From: QAND01 sp003150225
Lineage (GTDB): Bacteria; Bacillota; Clostridia; Christensenellales; QAND01
DNA length: 64,000 nt
Assembly: GCF_044357945.1 (NCBI RefSeq)
Contig: NZ_CP076563.1
Span: 1,612,001-1,676,000 of the forward strand
Direction: 5' to 3'
Shown here: piece by piece, positions 42,177 through 54,820 of the stretch
How the letters are laid out: every line of letters begins with the position of its first letter
Numbering within the stretch: the first letter of the stretch is position 1
Made by a program: the position numbers and the translations under genes
Notes under the pieces: generated by a model
Seen by the model: the letters and a program-made list of their open reading frames with translations, nothing else
Told to the model about the DNA's origin: nothing
The model's database searches: none

Positions 42177-42419
42177 ATGAGAATCGATAAGTTTTTGAAG
42201 GTTAGCCGGCTGATCAAGCGGCGTACCGTTGCCAACGCCGCCTGTGACGCCCAGAAGATTGAGTTGAACGGAAAGCCCGCCAAGCCTGGGGATCGGGTGA
42301 AGATCGGCGATACCATTGCCATCACCTTTAAGGGGGAGACCACCCGCTATGAGGTGCTGTCGGTACAGGAACACGCCCTCAAGGAGGACGCTGCGTCCAT
42401 GTACCGGCGGCTCAGCTAG
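42177..42419 (+). CDS. hslR: S4-domain RNA-binding heat shock protein (YabO/HslR)
   Basis: ATG 42177 follows AAAGGAGAC. The 80-aa protein is one S4 RNA-binding domain: MRIDKFLKVSRLIKRRTVAN and KIELNGKPAKPGDRVKIGD, followed by a short strand. HslR/RqcP proteins bind obstructed large ribosomal subunits; the Firmicutes homologue takes part in C-terminal Ala-tailing with RqcH. Its place after mazG and HU is conserved. It leads directly into ispF. Confidence 0.9.
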   Translation: MRIDKFLKVSRLIKRRTVANAACDAQKIELNGKPAKPGDRVKIGDTIAITFKGETTRYEVLSVQEHALKEDAASMYRRLS

Positions 42420-42429
42420 GAGGCCGTCC

Positions 42430-42915
42430 ATGAGCGTGGGCATGGGCTTTGACGCCCACCGGCTGACGCCGGACCGGAAGCTGATCCTTGGAGGGGTGGA
42501 GATTGCCCATCCCTTGGGACTGTTGGGGCATTCCGACGCCGACGTACTGACGCATGCGGTGATGGACGCCATCCTGGGGGCGGCCGGGCTGCGGGACATC
42601 GGCGTGCATTTTCCCGACAACGATCCCGCTTACAAGGATGCTGACAGCGTGGCGCTTTTGCGCCGGGTTTGGGAGCTGGCGGCGGAAGAGGGGTATGGAC
42701 TGGTGAACCTGGACTGCACCGTCGTGGCCCAGGCCCCCAAGCTGTCCCCCTATTTTTCGGCCATGCGGGAGCGTCTGGCGGCGGCTTTGGACTGCCGGGG
42801 GGACCGCATCAACCTAAAGGCCACCACCACCGAGGGCATGGGGTTTGCCGGCCGGGAAGAGGGGATCTGCGCTCTGGCCGTCTGCCAGTTGGAGAAGCGC
42901 CATGAGACGGCTTGA
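42430..42915 (+). CDS. ispF: 2-C-methyl-D-erythritol 2,4-cyclodiphosphate synthase
   Basis: ATG 42430 follows TAGGAGGCC, 10 nt after the S4 gene. The 161-aa enzyme has the zinc-binding DAHRL near the start (Asp/His), HSDADVLTHAVMDAILGAAG with the second His, FPDNDPAYKDADS and KATTTEGMGFAGREEGICA near the end. It closes the cyclodiphosphate in the MEP route to isoprenoids, needed for undecaprenyl carriers. ispD, commonly beside or fused to it, is not in the window. Length is normal. Confidence 0.96.
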   Translation: MSVGMGFDAHRLTPDRKLILGGVEIAHPLGLLGHSDADVLTHAVMDAILGAAGLRDIGVHFPDNDPAYKDADSVALLRRVWELAAEEGYGLVNLDCTVVAQAPKLSPYFSAMRERLAAALDCRGDRINLKATTTEGMGFAGREEGICALAVCQLEKRHETA

Positions 42916-44050
42916 CCGGCCCTATCGTCCCCGGGGCTGGTGGCGGTCCCGGCCCTGGTGGCCCTTTGTCCTTCTAGGGATGTGTGTTCTGGCGGCGGGC
43001 CTAGCGCTGTTTTTGGTTCTGCGGTTTGTGGTGCCTTGGATTGGAGGGCTGTTTCAATCGGATATTGGGGAAAACGTGCTGCCCCTTCAGAGCGCCTCTC
43101 CCGTGGTGGATCTATCGGATAAGTCCCGTGAGGTGCTGCTTACCGGCAACAATCGCAGCATTGGGGATCCCGCCATCCTGGGAGACGAGATCTTCTTCCC
43201 CGGAGGGATGGATGGCACCGGCAAGACCTTGGTGGCCGTCAACGTCCATAACATCATGACCAAGGAGACCACCCGGGTGGAGGGCATTCAGGCGAAGAAC
43301 GACGGCATTTTGTCCCTGGACGTCAACGCTCAGTATATCGTCTATTTTGACAGCAAGGACGCGGGCGGTGGCAATATCTACGCCTATAACCGGGAGACCC
43401 AAGCGGTAAAAGAGCTGATGCGGGTGCCCTACGGCTGGCCCCAGGTACGGGTCTGCGGCGGGTTTGCCGTATGGATGGAGCGGACGGGGAACGTGACCGA
43501 GAAGCTTTACCTGATGGATATCGAGACCCTGGAGCTGACCACCCTGGCGGTGTTTTCCGACTCCCCTTTTGGCCTGTCCGCGCCTGGAGTGGGCGGCGGC
43601 GAGGTGGTTTGGGCCGAGCCGGATCCTGACCGTACCGAGGACAGCGCTCTGGGCGTTTTAAAGATGCTACCCCTGGATGGCAGCAGAACCGCTCCCGAGA
43701 CCTATTTCCCGGAAATGTTTGTATACAGTCCGGTGACCAACGGCAGGGCCCGGGCCTGGATGGACAGCAGCCTTGCAGACGGGGCGGGGCTGTACCTTTC
43801 GGTGGAGGGCAACCGGCCGAAAAAGATCGCCGAGGGGGTTCAGGGATTTGGGCTGGGAGAGAACTTTCTGGCCTTTACCCAGGGCGGCGTGGTCTGGGCC
43901 TATTTCTTTCGGACCGACACCCTTTGCCGGGTTTCCCCGGTGGGGGAATACTGCTTCCTTGGGGACGTGGGGGAGCATGGCGTGGCCTGGTTTAACATCA
44001 CCGACGAGGTTCGGGAACGGGATATTCTAAAATACGCGGTATTGGACTGA
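42902..44050 (+). CDS. Unrecognised membrane-anchored beta-propeller-like protein
   Basis: ATG 42902 overlaps the ispF stop by 14 nt. The 382-aa protein has an Arg/Trp-rich N-terminus (RRLDRPYRPRGWWRSRPWW), one membrane helix (about 20-45) and an outside region of about 330 residues. That region is built of repeated short strands such as DGILSLDVNAQYIVYFDS, QVRVCGGFAVWMERTG, GGGEVVWAEPDPD and NFLAFTQGGVVWAYF. This pattern resembles TolB/WD-type propeller blades. I do not recognise a family. It sits between ispF and radA and shares their transcript. Signalling, wall sensing or sugar binding are guesses only. Confidence 0.7.
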   Translation: MRRLDRPYRPRGWWRSRPWWPFVLLGMCVLAAGLALFLVLRFVVPWIGGLFQSDIGENVLPLQSASPVVDLSDKSREVLLTGNNRSIGDPAILGDEIFFPGGMDGTGKTLVAVNVHNIMTKETTRVEGIQAKNDGILSLDVNAQYIVYFDSKDAGGGNIYAYNRETQAVKELMRVPYGWPQVRVCGGFAVWMERTGNVTEKLYLMDIETLELTTLAVFSDSPFGLSAPGVGGGEVVWAEPDPDRTEDSALGVLKMLPLDGSRTAPETYFPEMFVYSPVTNGRARAWMDSSLADGAGLYLSVEGNRPKKIAEGVQGFGLGENFLAFTQGGVVWAYFFRTDTLCRVSPVGEYCFLGDVGEHGVAWFNITDEVRERDILKYAVLD

Positions 44051-44054
44051 GACG

Positions 44055-45452
44055 ATGGCGAAAGCAAAAACGGTATTTGTATGCACGGAATGCGGATATG
44101 AGTCGGGGAAGTGGATGGGCCGGTGCAGCGGCTGCGGCTCCTGGAACACCATGGTGGAGCAGCAGGCTGCGGCTCCCGCCGCCCCCGACCGCCGGGGCGC
44201 CTCCATGGGGAGAGTGCCCGCCGCCCCCGTCCACATCAAGGACGTGACGGGGGAAAAGGTGCCCCATATCCCCACCGGGATCGCGGAATTGGATCGGGTG
44301 TTGGGGGGCGGATACATTGAGGGAGGCGTCCTGCTGCTGGGAGGCGAGCCCGGCGTGGGGAAGTCCACCCTCTTGCTGCAGGCCTGTGACAGCCTGTCCC
44401 TTTCGGGGAAACGGGTGCTGTATGTATCGGGGGAGGAATCCGTCCGCCAGGTGAGCCTTCGGGCCCGCCGTCTGGGGGTGGCGGGGGAGGAGCTATTTGT
44501 GTTGGCCGAAACCCTGGTGTCCGCCATCCGGGACAGCATCGAGAAGATTGGGCCCCAGGTGGTGGTCATTGACTCCATTCAAACCATTTATCTGGACACC
44601 ATCACCTCGGCGCCGGGCAGCGTGGCCCAGGTGCGGGAGAGCGCCGCCTACCTCATGAGTTTGGCCAAGGAGACGGGGTTCTATCTCATCTTTGTGGGAC
44701 ACGTTACTAAGGAAGGGGCCATCGCGGGGCCCCGGGTGCTGGAGCATATGGTGGATACGGTGCTGTACTTTGAAGGGGAGCGGCAGAGTACCCTTCGGGT
44801 GCTGCGGGCGGTGAAGAACCGCTTTGGCTCCACCAACGAGATTGGGATCTTTGAGATGCAGGCCGGCGGCATGGTGGCGGTGGAGGACGCCTCCGCCTAC
44901 ATGCTTTCCTCCATGACCCGGGGGGTAGCGGGGGTATCGGTGACCTGCAGCGTGGAGGGCTCCCGCCCCATGATGTGCGAGGTGCAGGCTCTGGTTACCG
45001 ACACCAGCTACGGCAATCCCCGGCGGATGTGCCAGGGGGTGGAGTTTAACCGCATGGTGCTGATGATCGCCGTGCTGGAGCGGCGGGCGGGAATCTCCCT
45101 TGCCAGCAGGGACGTCTATATGAACGCTGTAGGCGGCATGCGGATGGCGGAGCCCTCGGGGGATCTGGCGGTGATTGCAGCCCTTGCGTCCGCAGCCCTG
45201 GACATGCCTCTATTGGAGGATACGGTGTTCATCGGGGAGGTGGGCCTATCGGGGGAGATCCGCCATGTGAGCCAGATGGAACGCCGAATCCAGGAGTGCG
45301 CCCGGCTGGGATTTTCCACCGTGGTGCTGCCCCCTACCCGGGGCGTCAAAAAGGAGGATTTTCCCCAGATCCGACTGCTCTTTGCAAAGGACGTTTCCGC
45401 TGCCCTTGCGGCCACGCTGCGAAAGGGACGGAAGGATGGAGAACAGATATGA
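44055..45452 (+). CDS. radA: DNA repair protein RadA/Sms
   Basis: ATG 44055 is 4 nt after the previous stop. The 465-aa protein has an N-terminal zinc finger (CTECGYESGKWMGRCSGCGSW), a RecA-like core (Walker A GGEPGVGKST, VLYVSGEESVRQV), the RadA-specific KNRFGSTNEIGIFEM motif and a C-terminal Lon-like domain (about 280-465: DVYMNAVGGMRMAEPSGDLA). It is a helicase-like branch-migration factor in recombination. In Bacillus radA is followed by disA then yacL; here yacL follows directly. Confidence 0.97.
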   Translation: MAKAKTVFVCTECGYESGKWMGRCSGCGSWNTMVEQQAAAPAAPDRRGASMGRVPAAPVHIKDVTGEKVPHIPTGIAELDRVLGGGYIEGGVLLLGGEPGVGKSTLLLQACDSLSLSGKRVLYVSGEESVRQVSLRARRLGVAGEELFVLAETLVSAIRDSIEKIGPQVVVIDSIQTIYLDTITSAPGSVAQVRESAAYLMSLAKETGFYLIFVGHVTKEGAIAGPRVLEHMVDTVLYFEGERQSTLRVLRAVKNRFGSTNEIGIFEMQAGGMVAVEDASAYMLSSMTRGVAGVSVTCSVEGSRPMMCEVQALVTDTSYGNPRRMCQGVEFNRMVLMIAVLERRAGISLASRDVYMNAVGGMRMAEPSGDLAVIAALASAALDMPLLEDTVFIGEVGLSGEIRHVSQMERRIQECARLGFSTVVLPPTRGVKKEDFPQIRLLFAKDVSAALAATLRKGRKDGEQI

Positions 45453-45565
45453 AGAAAGCCTGAAGAAAGTATGGCGGAAATGGTACATTTTGCCTTGCCG
45501 CCTTTTTTTCTTTGGGGAAATATGATAGTCTAAACTTGAGTTGTTCTAGAGAGGAGGTGAAAGAA

Positions 45566-46666
45566 TTGAATCGAGTGATACGGCTACTTGTAGCGACCTT
45601 GGGCGTGTTTGCCGGCATTGGGATCTTTGTGGGGGTTATCAGCCTTTTGACTGCCATTGGCGTGGTCCATGAGATCCCGTGGCTTATGGGCTGGATGCTG
45701 GTGGGCGCGTACTTCATCGCGGGGGTCATCGGCGGCCTGTTTTTCTACATCATCTATCCCAAGCTGGAGGCGCTGGTGCGGAAGATCGGCGCGGTGCTGG
45801 ACGCCCAGATGTCCAAGATCCCTACAAAGGATGTGGTGTTTGCAAGTGTGGGTCTTATCGTCGGACTTATCATTGCATTACTACTCTCTACCCTCATCAA
45901 CCAAATTCCCATCCCTTGGCTATCCACTCCGCTTTCCATTGTGGTTTACCTGGTCATGGCCTATCTGGGCGTTGACGTGGCCCTAAAACGGAAGGGGGAG
46001 CTGGGGAGCATGACGGAGGCCGTGGCGGCCAAGCAATCGGGCGAGCGCAAGCAGAAGGCCAGCCGCCAGGACCGGAACGTCCCCCCCAAGATTTTGGATA
46101 CCAGCGCCATCATCGACGGGCGCATCTACGACGTGGCGAAGACTGGCATCATCGACGGGCGGATCGTTATCCCGGAGTTTGTGCTGGGGGAGCTGCGGCA
46201 CATTGCTGATAGCTCTGACTCCCTCCGCCGGCAAAAGGGCAGAAGGGGGTTGGATATCCTGTCCCAGCTGCAGCAGGAATTCCCCAATGTGGTGGTCAGC
46301 GACAAGGACTACGAGGGGATTGAGGTGGACGAGAAGCTCATCCGCTTGGCCAGCGACATGAAGGGAAAGATCATCACCAATGATCTCAATCTCAACAAGG
46401 TGGCGACCGTAAAGAACGTGGGGGTCATCAACATCAACGCCCTGGCTACGGCGGTGAAAACCCCCGTTATGCCTGGGGAGATCCTCAATACCCAGATCAT
46501 CCGGGAGGGGAAGGAGGCTGGCCAGGGGCTGGCCTACCTGGACGACGGTACCATGATCGTGGTGGATGGCGGGAGCAAGCGCATCGGCCAGACGGTGGAC
46601 GTTTCCATCACCAGCGTGCTCCAGACCGGCGCGGGGCGCATGATCTTTGCCCGGGTGGTGGCATAG
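45566..46666 (+). CDS. yacL: YacL-type PIN-TRAM membrane protein
   Basis: The TTG start at 45566 follows GAGGAGGTG; an in-frame ATG 54 nt earlier has no RBS. The 366-aa product has four N-terminal membrane helices (about 5-140), a PIN nuclease domain (about 172-290: ILDTSAIIDGRIYDVAKTG with the first Asp, VLGELRHIADSSD, TNDLNLNKVA) and a C-terminal TRAM domain (about 300-360: GQGLAYLDDGTMIVVDGG). It matches Bacillus YacL in layout. Function is unknown; an RNA-cleaving or RNA-binding role is likely from the domains. Confidence 0.93.
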   Translation: MNRVIRLLVATLGVFAGIGIFVGVISLLTAIGVVHEIPWLMGWMLVGAYFIAGVIGGLFFYIIYPKLEALVRKIGAVLDAQMSKIPTKDVVFASVGLIVGLIIALLLSTLINQIPIPWLSTPLSIVVYLVMAYLGVDVALKRKGELGSMTEAVAAKQSGERKQKASRQDRNVPPKILDTSAIIDGRIYDVAKTGIIDGRIVIPEFVLGELRHIADSSDSLRRQKGRRGLDILSQLQQEFPNVVVSDKDYEGIEVDEKLIRLASDMKGKIITNDLNLNKVATVKNVGVININALATAVKTPVMPGEILNTQIIREGKEAGQGLAYLDDGTMIVVDGGSKRIGQTVDVSITSVLQTGAGRMIFARVVA

Positions 46667-46677
46667 CAGCAAGAAGT

Positions 46678-46711
46678 CAAAAAAGGGAAGGAGTACTCCT
46701 TCCCTTTTTTC
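46678..46711 (+). terminator. Terminator after yacL
   Basis: AAAAGGGAAGGAGT-ACTCCTTCCCTTTTTT is a long near-continuous palindrome with a T-run, starting 12 nt after the stop. Confidence 0.92.
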
Positions 46712-46907
46712 TTCTGGGGATGGGGACGTTTGCCGTAGGCGCCCAGCTTCTACCGGCTTTTTGCAGGGAGACTGACGCTGTGGGCGTTTCCGCTGTAAGC
46801 CTGGCTGCGCTCTGGGTTACGGCGTTCCGGTTGATTGGATTGGGGGCGGCATGGGAATCATTGGAACAAAAAGCTACAAAAAAATAGACACCCTACCCGA
46901 AAATCGA
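46712..46907. other. Gap before the rpoB promoter; no gene seen
   Basis: About 200 bases without a supported coding frame or RNA motif. In many Firmicutes rplK-rplA-rplJ-rplL precede rpoB here; none is present. Confidence 0.6.
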
Positions 46908-46936
46908 TTGACAACGGGTGGATGTTATGATAATTT
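46908..46936 (+). promoter_or_regulatory. Promoter of rpoBC
   Basis: Perfect TTGACA (46908-46913), 17 bp and TAATTT (46931-46936). It would give a leader of about 160 nt before the rpoB start at 47105. Other AT-rich hexamers nearby make the -10 choice uncertain. Confidence 0.55.
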
Positions 46937-47104
46937 AATATATTGCCTACACTTTGCGTTTCGGATGGGTCCGTTCCCCAAATGGGAATCAGCCCCGGCC
47001 GATTTCCTGGGTACATTCTACAATATGCGAAGGGTTATTGCAATAGCCATGTTTTCACGGCGATTGCTGGCAAAAGCAACTTAAGATTGGGAGTGACGCG
47101 CAGT

Positions 47105-50890
<3,786 letters not shown>

Positions 50891-50908
50891 TAGAAGGGAG
50901 TGCGAAGG

Positions 50909-53900
50909 ATGGAACTGAACAACTTCGATAGCATACAGATTGGCCTTGCGTCCCCCGAGCAGATTTTGGAGTGGTCCCGGGGAGAGGTGCGGAAGCCCGA
51001 AACCATCAACTACCGTACCCTAAAGCCCGAAAAGGACGGCTTGTTCTGCGAGCGCATCTTTGGACCCACCAAGGACTGGGAGTGCCATTGCGGAAAGTAT
51101 AAGCGGGTCCGCTACAAGGGCATGGTTTGCGACAAGTGCGGCGTGGAGATCACCAAGAGCAAGGTGCGCCGGGAGCGGATGGGCCATATCATGCTGGCGG
51201 CGCCGGTATCCCACATCTGGTATTTTAAGGGGATCCCCAGCCGGATGGGACTGCTTTTGGATATGTCCCCCCGGTCCCTGGAGCGGGTGCTGTACTTTGC
51301 TGCCTTTGTGGTGCTGGATCCCGGCACCACCAACCTGACCTATAAGCAGGTCATCACCGATAAGGAATTCAAGGACGCCGAGGAGGCCTACGGCAAGGGA
51401 AGCTTCCGCGCCGGCATGGGAGCCGAAAGCGTCAAGGAGCTGCTCAAGGCCCTGGATCTGGATGAGATCGCCACCCAGCTGCGGAACGATCTGGAGTCCA
51501 TGAGCCGCCAGAAGCGGATCCGCGCGGTAAAGCGGCTGGAGGTCATCGAGGCCTTCCGCAAGAGCGGCAATAAGCCTGAGTGGATCATCCTGGACGTGGT
51601 ACCGGTGATTCCTCCGGAGCTGCGGCCCATGGTGCAGCTGGACGGCGGCCGGTTTGCGACCAGCGATTTGAACGACCTGTACCGCCGGGTCATCAACCGG
51701 AACAACCGCTTAAAGCGGCTTCTGGAACTGAAGGCTCCGGATATCATCGTGCGCAACGAAAAACGGATGCTTCAGGAGGCGGTGGATGCCCTGATCGATA
51801 ATGGCCGCCGCGGCCGCCCCGTAACCGGCCCCGGCAACCGGCCCTTAAAGTCCCTCTCCGACCTTTTGCGGGGCAAGCAGGGCCGCTTCCGCCAGAACCT
51901 TTTGGGCAAGCGGGTGGACTACTCCGGCCGAAGCGTTATCGTGGTGGGCCCCGAGCTGAAGATGTACCAGTGCGGCCTGCCCAAGGAAATGGCCCTGGAG
52001 CTGTTTAAGCCCTTTGTGCTGAAAAAGCTGGTGGAGGAGAACTTTGCCCACAACGTCCGCCAGGCCAAGAAGATGACCGAGCGGATGGATTCCAAGGTTT
52101 GGGATGTGCTGGAGGACATCATCAAGGATCATCCCGTGCTGCTGAACCGCGCGCCTACCCTGCACCGCCTGGGTATCCAGGCCTTTGAACCGGTGCTGGT
52201 GGAGGGCCGGGCCTTAAAGCTGCAGCCCTTGGTCTGTACCGCTTACAACGCCGACTTTGACGGCGACCAGATGGCCGTTCATATTCCCCTGTCGGTGGAG
52301 GCCCAGGCCGAATCCCGGTTCCTGATGCTTTCCGCCAACAACCTTCTGAAGCCCCAGGACGGCAAGCCCGTGGTTTCCCCCACCCAGGATATGGTTATGG
52401 GCGCCTATTACCTGACCATCGTGCGGGATGGGGAAAAGGGCGAGGGCGCCGTCTTTGCCAGCCCCGACGAGGCCATCATGGCCTATCAGACCGGCAACGT
52501 GACCCTGCACAGCAAGGTGAAGGTCCGGATGGAAGGGGAGTTTGAGGGCGAACGGGTGGTGGGCCTTATCGACACCACCGTAGGCCGTCTGATCTTTAAC
52601 TCCGCCGTGCCCCAGAACCTGGGCTATGTGGACCGGAGCCTTAGGGAGAATACCCTGACTTTGGAGATCGAAAAGGTGGTCGACAAGAACGCCTTGAACG
52701 ATATTGTGGCGCGGAGCTTTGAGGTCAACGGTTCCACCGTTACCTGCAACGTGCTGGACGAGATCAAGCGCCTTGGCTTTATGTATTCCACTAAGGGCGC
52801 CGTTACCATCAGCGTGGGAGACCTGGCCGTTCCCAAGGAGAAGGAGACCCTTTTGGCCGAGGCCGAGCAGCAGGTTTCCGTCATTGAGGCCAACTTCCGC
52901 ATGGGCTTTTTGTCTGAGGAGGAGCGCCGCCGCCAGGTGATCCGGGTGTGGGAGGATACCACCAAGCGGGTGACCAACGCCCTGATGAAGGGCCTAGCCC
53001 AGGATAACCCCGTCTATATGATGGCGGTTTCCGGCGCCCGCGGTAGCGTGAACCAGATCCGCCAGCTGGCCGGTATGCGCGGCCTCATGGCTGATCCTTC
53101 TGGCCAGATTATCGAATTGCCCATCAAGGCCAACTTCCGGGAGGGCCTTACGGTGCTGGAGTTCTTCATCAGCTCCCACGGCGCCCGAAAGGGATTGGCC
53201 GATACCGCGCTTCGGACCGCGGACTCCGGATACCTGACCCGCCGTTTGGTGGACGTATCCCAGGAGGTGATCGTCAACGAGGAGGATTGCTTTGCCGAGC
53301 TGGGCGAGACCATCCGGGGCATCACCGTCTCGGATATTACCAACGGCAAGGAGGTTATCGAGCCTCTAGCCGACCGGCTTCTGGGCCGGGTAGCCGCCGA
53401 GGAGATTGTGGATCCCGCTACCGGAGAGGTGATCGTCCCCCTCAATGAGGAGATCGGCAGCGACGCGGTGGAGAAGATCGTGGCCGCCGGCATCCATGAG
53501 GTCAATGTCCGTTCGGTATTGACCTGCCGGGCCAAGCATGGCGTCTGTGCCAAGTGCTATGGCCGGAACCTGGCCACCGGCGGATTGGTATCCATCGGCG
53601 AGGCGGTGGGCGTCATCGCGGCTCAGTCCATCGGCGAGCCCGGCACCCAGCTGACCATGCGGACGTTCCATACCGGCGGTGTTGCCGGAGACGATATTAC
53701 CCAGGGCCTTCCCCGGGTTGAGGAGCTGTTTGAGGCTCGGAAGCCCAAGGGCCTGGCCATCATTACCGAGATTTCCGGCGTGGTGTCCATCGACGACAGC
53801 AAGAAGCGCCGGGAGGTTACCGTCAGCAACGAAGACGGGGAATCCGAGACCTACGCCATCCCCTTCCAGAGCCGTCTGCGGGTGAAGAACGGGGATGTGC

Positions 53901-54529
53901 TGGAGGCCGGCGAGGCCCTCACCGAAGGCCCCATCAACCCCCATGATATTCTGAAGATCAAGGGCATCAAGGGCGTGCAGAACTACCTGCTCCGGGAGGT
54001 GCAGTCGGTTTACCGGCTCCAGGGTGTTGAGATCAACGACAAGCACATCGAGGTGATCATCCGGCAGATGCTGCGGAAGGTTCGTATCGAGGAGTTTGGC
54101 GATACCGACCTGCTGCCCGGCGAGCTGGTGGACATCCACCGCTTTGAGACCGAGAACGAGAAGGCTATTCTGGAGGGAGGCCAGCCCGCCACCGCAAAGT
54201 ATGTGCTGATGGGCATCACCAAGGCCAGTCTGGCCACCGATTCCTTCCTCTCCGCCGCCTCCTTCCAGGAGACCACCCGGGTGCTGACCGAAGCCGCTAT
54301 CAAGGGCAAGGTGGATCCCCTGGTGGGCCTTAAGGAGAACGTCATCATCGGTAAGCTGATCCCCGCCGGCACCGGCATGCGGCGCTATAAGGAGATTGAG
54401 ATCAAAAAGGCGGGCCGGGATACCATCGATCTGAGCAGCGTGATGCTGGAGGACGAGGAGAGCCTGCCTGGCGGACTGGATGTGGACGCGCTTCTGGACG
54501 AGATGAACCTGGATTCCCTGGATATTTAA
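50909..54529 (+). CDS. rpoC: DNA-directed RNA polymerase subunit beta'
   Basis: ATG 50909 follows GAAGGGAG; an in-frame GTG 9 nt earlier overlaps that RBS. The 1206-aa product has the first zinc site (CHCGKYKRVRYKGMVCDKCG), the catalytic NADFDGDQMAVH triad of Asp residues, the trigger-loop region GARGSVNQIRQLAG with SSHGARKGLADTAL and the second zinc site (CRAKHGVCAKCYG). It ends in an acidic tail (DVDALLDEMNLDSLDI). Length is typical of Firmicutes. It forms a two-gene rpoBC unit; the str operon has its own promoter. Confidence 0.98.
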   Translation: MELNNFDSIQIGLASPEQILEWSRGEVRKPETINYRTLKPEKDGLFCERIFGPTKDWECHCGKYKRVRYKGMVCDKCGVEITKSKVRRERMGHIMLAAPVSHIWYFKGIPSRMGLLLDMSPRSLERVLYFAAFVVLDPGTTNLTYKQVITDKEFKDAEEAYGKGSFRAGMGAESVKELLKALDLDEIATQLRNDLESMSRQKRIRAVKRLEVIEAFRKSGNKPEWIILDVVPVIPPELRPMVQLDGGRFATSDLNDLYRRVINRNNRLKRLLELKAPDIIVRNEKRMLQEAVDALIDNGRRGRPVTGPGNRPLKSLSDLLRGKQGRFRQNLLGKRVDYSGRSVIVVGPELKMYQCGLPKEMALELFKPFVLKKLVEENFAHNVRQAKKMTERMDSKVWDVLEDIIKDHPVLLNRAPTLHRLGIQAFEPVLVEGRALKLQPLVCTAYNADFDGDQMAVHIPLSVEAQAESRFLMLSANNLLKPQDGKPVVSPTQDMVMGAYYLTIVRDGEKGEGAVFASPDEAIMAYQTGNVTLHSKVKVRMEGEFEGERVVGLIDTTVGRLIFNSAVPQNLGYVDRSLRENTLTLEIEKVVDKNALNDIVARSFEVNGSTVTCNVLDEIKRLGFMYSTKGAVTISVGDLAVPKEKETLLAEAEQQVSVIEANFRMGFLSEEERRRQVIRVWEDTTKRVTNALMKGLAQDNPVYMMAVSGARGSVNQIRQLAGMRGLMADPSGQIIELPIKANFREGLTVLEFFISSHGARKGLADTALRTADSGYLTRRLVDVSQEVIVNEEDCFAELGETIRGITVSDITNGKEVIEPLADRLLGRVAAEEIVDPATGEVIVPLNEEIGSDAVEKIVAAGIHEVNVRSVLTCRAKHGVCAKCYGRNLATGGLVSIGEAVGVIAAQSIGEPGTQLTMRTFHTGGVAGDDITQGLPRVEELFEARKPKGLAIITEISGVVSIDDSKKRREVTVSNEDGESETYAIPFQSRLRVKNGDVLEAGEALTEGPINPHDILKIKGIKGVQNYLLREVQSVYRLQGVEINDKHIEVIIRQMLRKVRIEEFGDTDLLPGELVDIHRFETENEKAILEGGQPATAKYVLMGITKASLATDSFLSAASFQETTRVLTEAAIKGKVDPLVGLKENVIIGKLIPAGTGMRRYKEIEIKKAGRDTIDLSSVMLEDEESLPGGLDVDALLDEMNLDSLDI

Positions 54530-54582
54530 CCGGGGAATCCATCCAATAGCCCGAGGACACGGCGCTTTTGCAAATTTATCCG

Positions 54583-54611
54583 TTGACAGGGTATTCTTGT
54601 TTTGCTAAAAT
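54583..54611 (+). promoter_or_regulatory. Promoter of the str operon
   Basis: Perfect TTGACA (54583-54588), a 17-bp spacer and TAAAAT (54606-54611). It gives an unusually long leader of about 200 nt before rpsL. Confidence 0.8.
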
Positions 54612-54820
54612 ACGTTAGTGTCCTTACGTGCGGCCCATTGTGGTGACCCGAACCCTTTGGAATGCGAAAGGACCATTTTTCCCTCCTTGGAACGCAGGGA
54701 TGGAAAAATGCCCGCGGAATATGCTGATCCGCAACGAAGTACGGGAAGTTTTACGGTCTTTACGGACAAACCCATCCGTGGGGCCAAGCGCAAATCCCTT
54801 TGTGGGTAAGGAGGACTTAC
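54612..54820 (+). promoter_or_regulatory. Structured leader of the str operon
   Basis: The leader holds a perfect 9-bp stem, CATTTTTCC (54674-54682) with GGAAAAATG (54702-54710), and inner CCT/GGG complementarity. A smaller ACGGA/TCCGT stem lies near 54760. It has no T-box or terminator signature. It may be an autoregulatory S12/S7 leader, or only a long 5' UTR. Confidence 0.4.

Noticed and set aside
46943..47104. N-terminal extension of rpoB
   Set aside because: The extra 54 residues overlap the promoter/leader region and are not like any RpoB start; the ATG at 47105 gives the standard N-terminus.
54612..54820. T-box riboswitch before rpsL
   Set aside because: No T-box core sequence and no terminator/antiterminator pair, and the gene is not amino-acid related.
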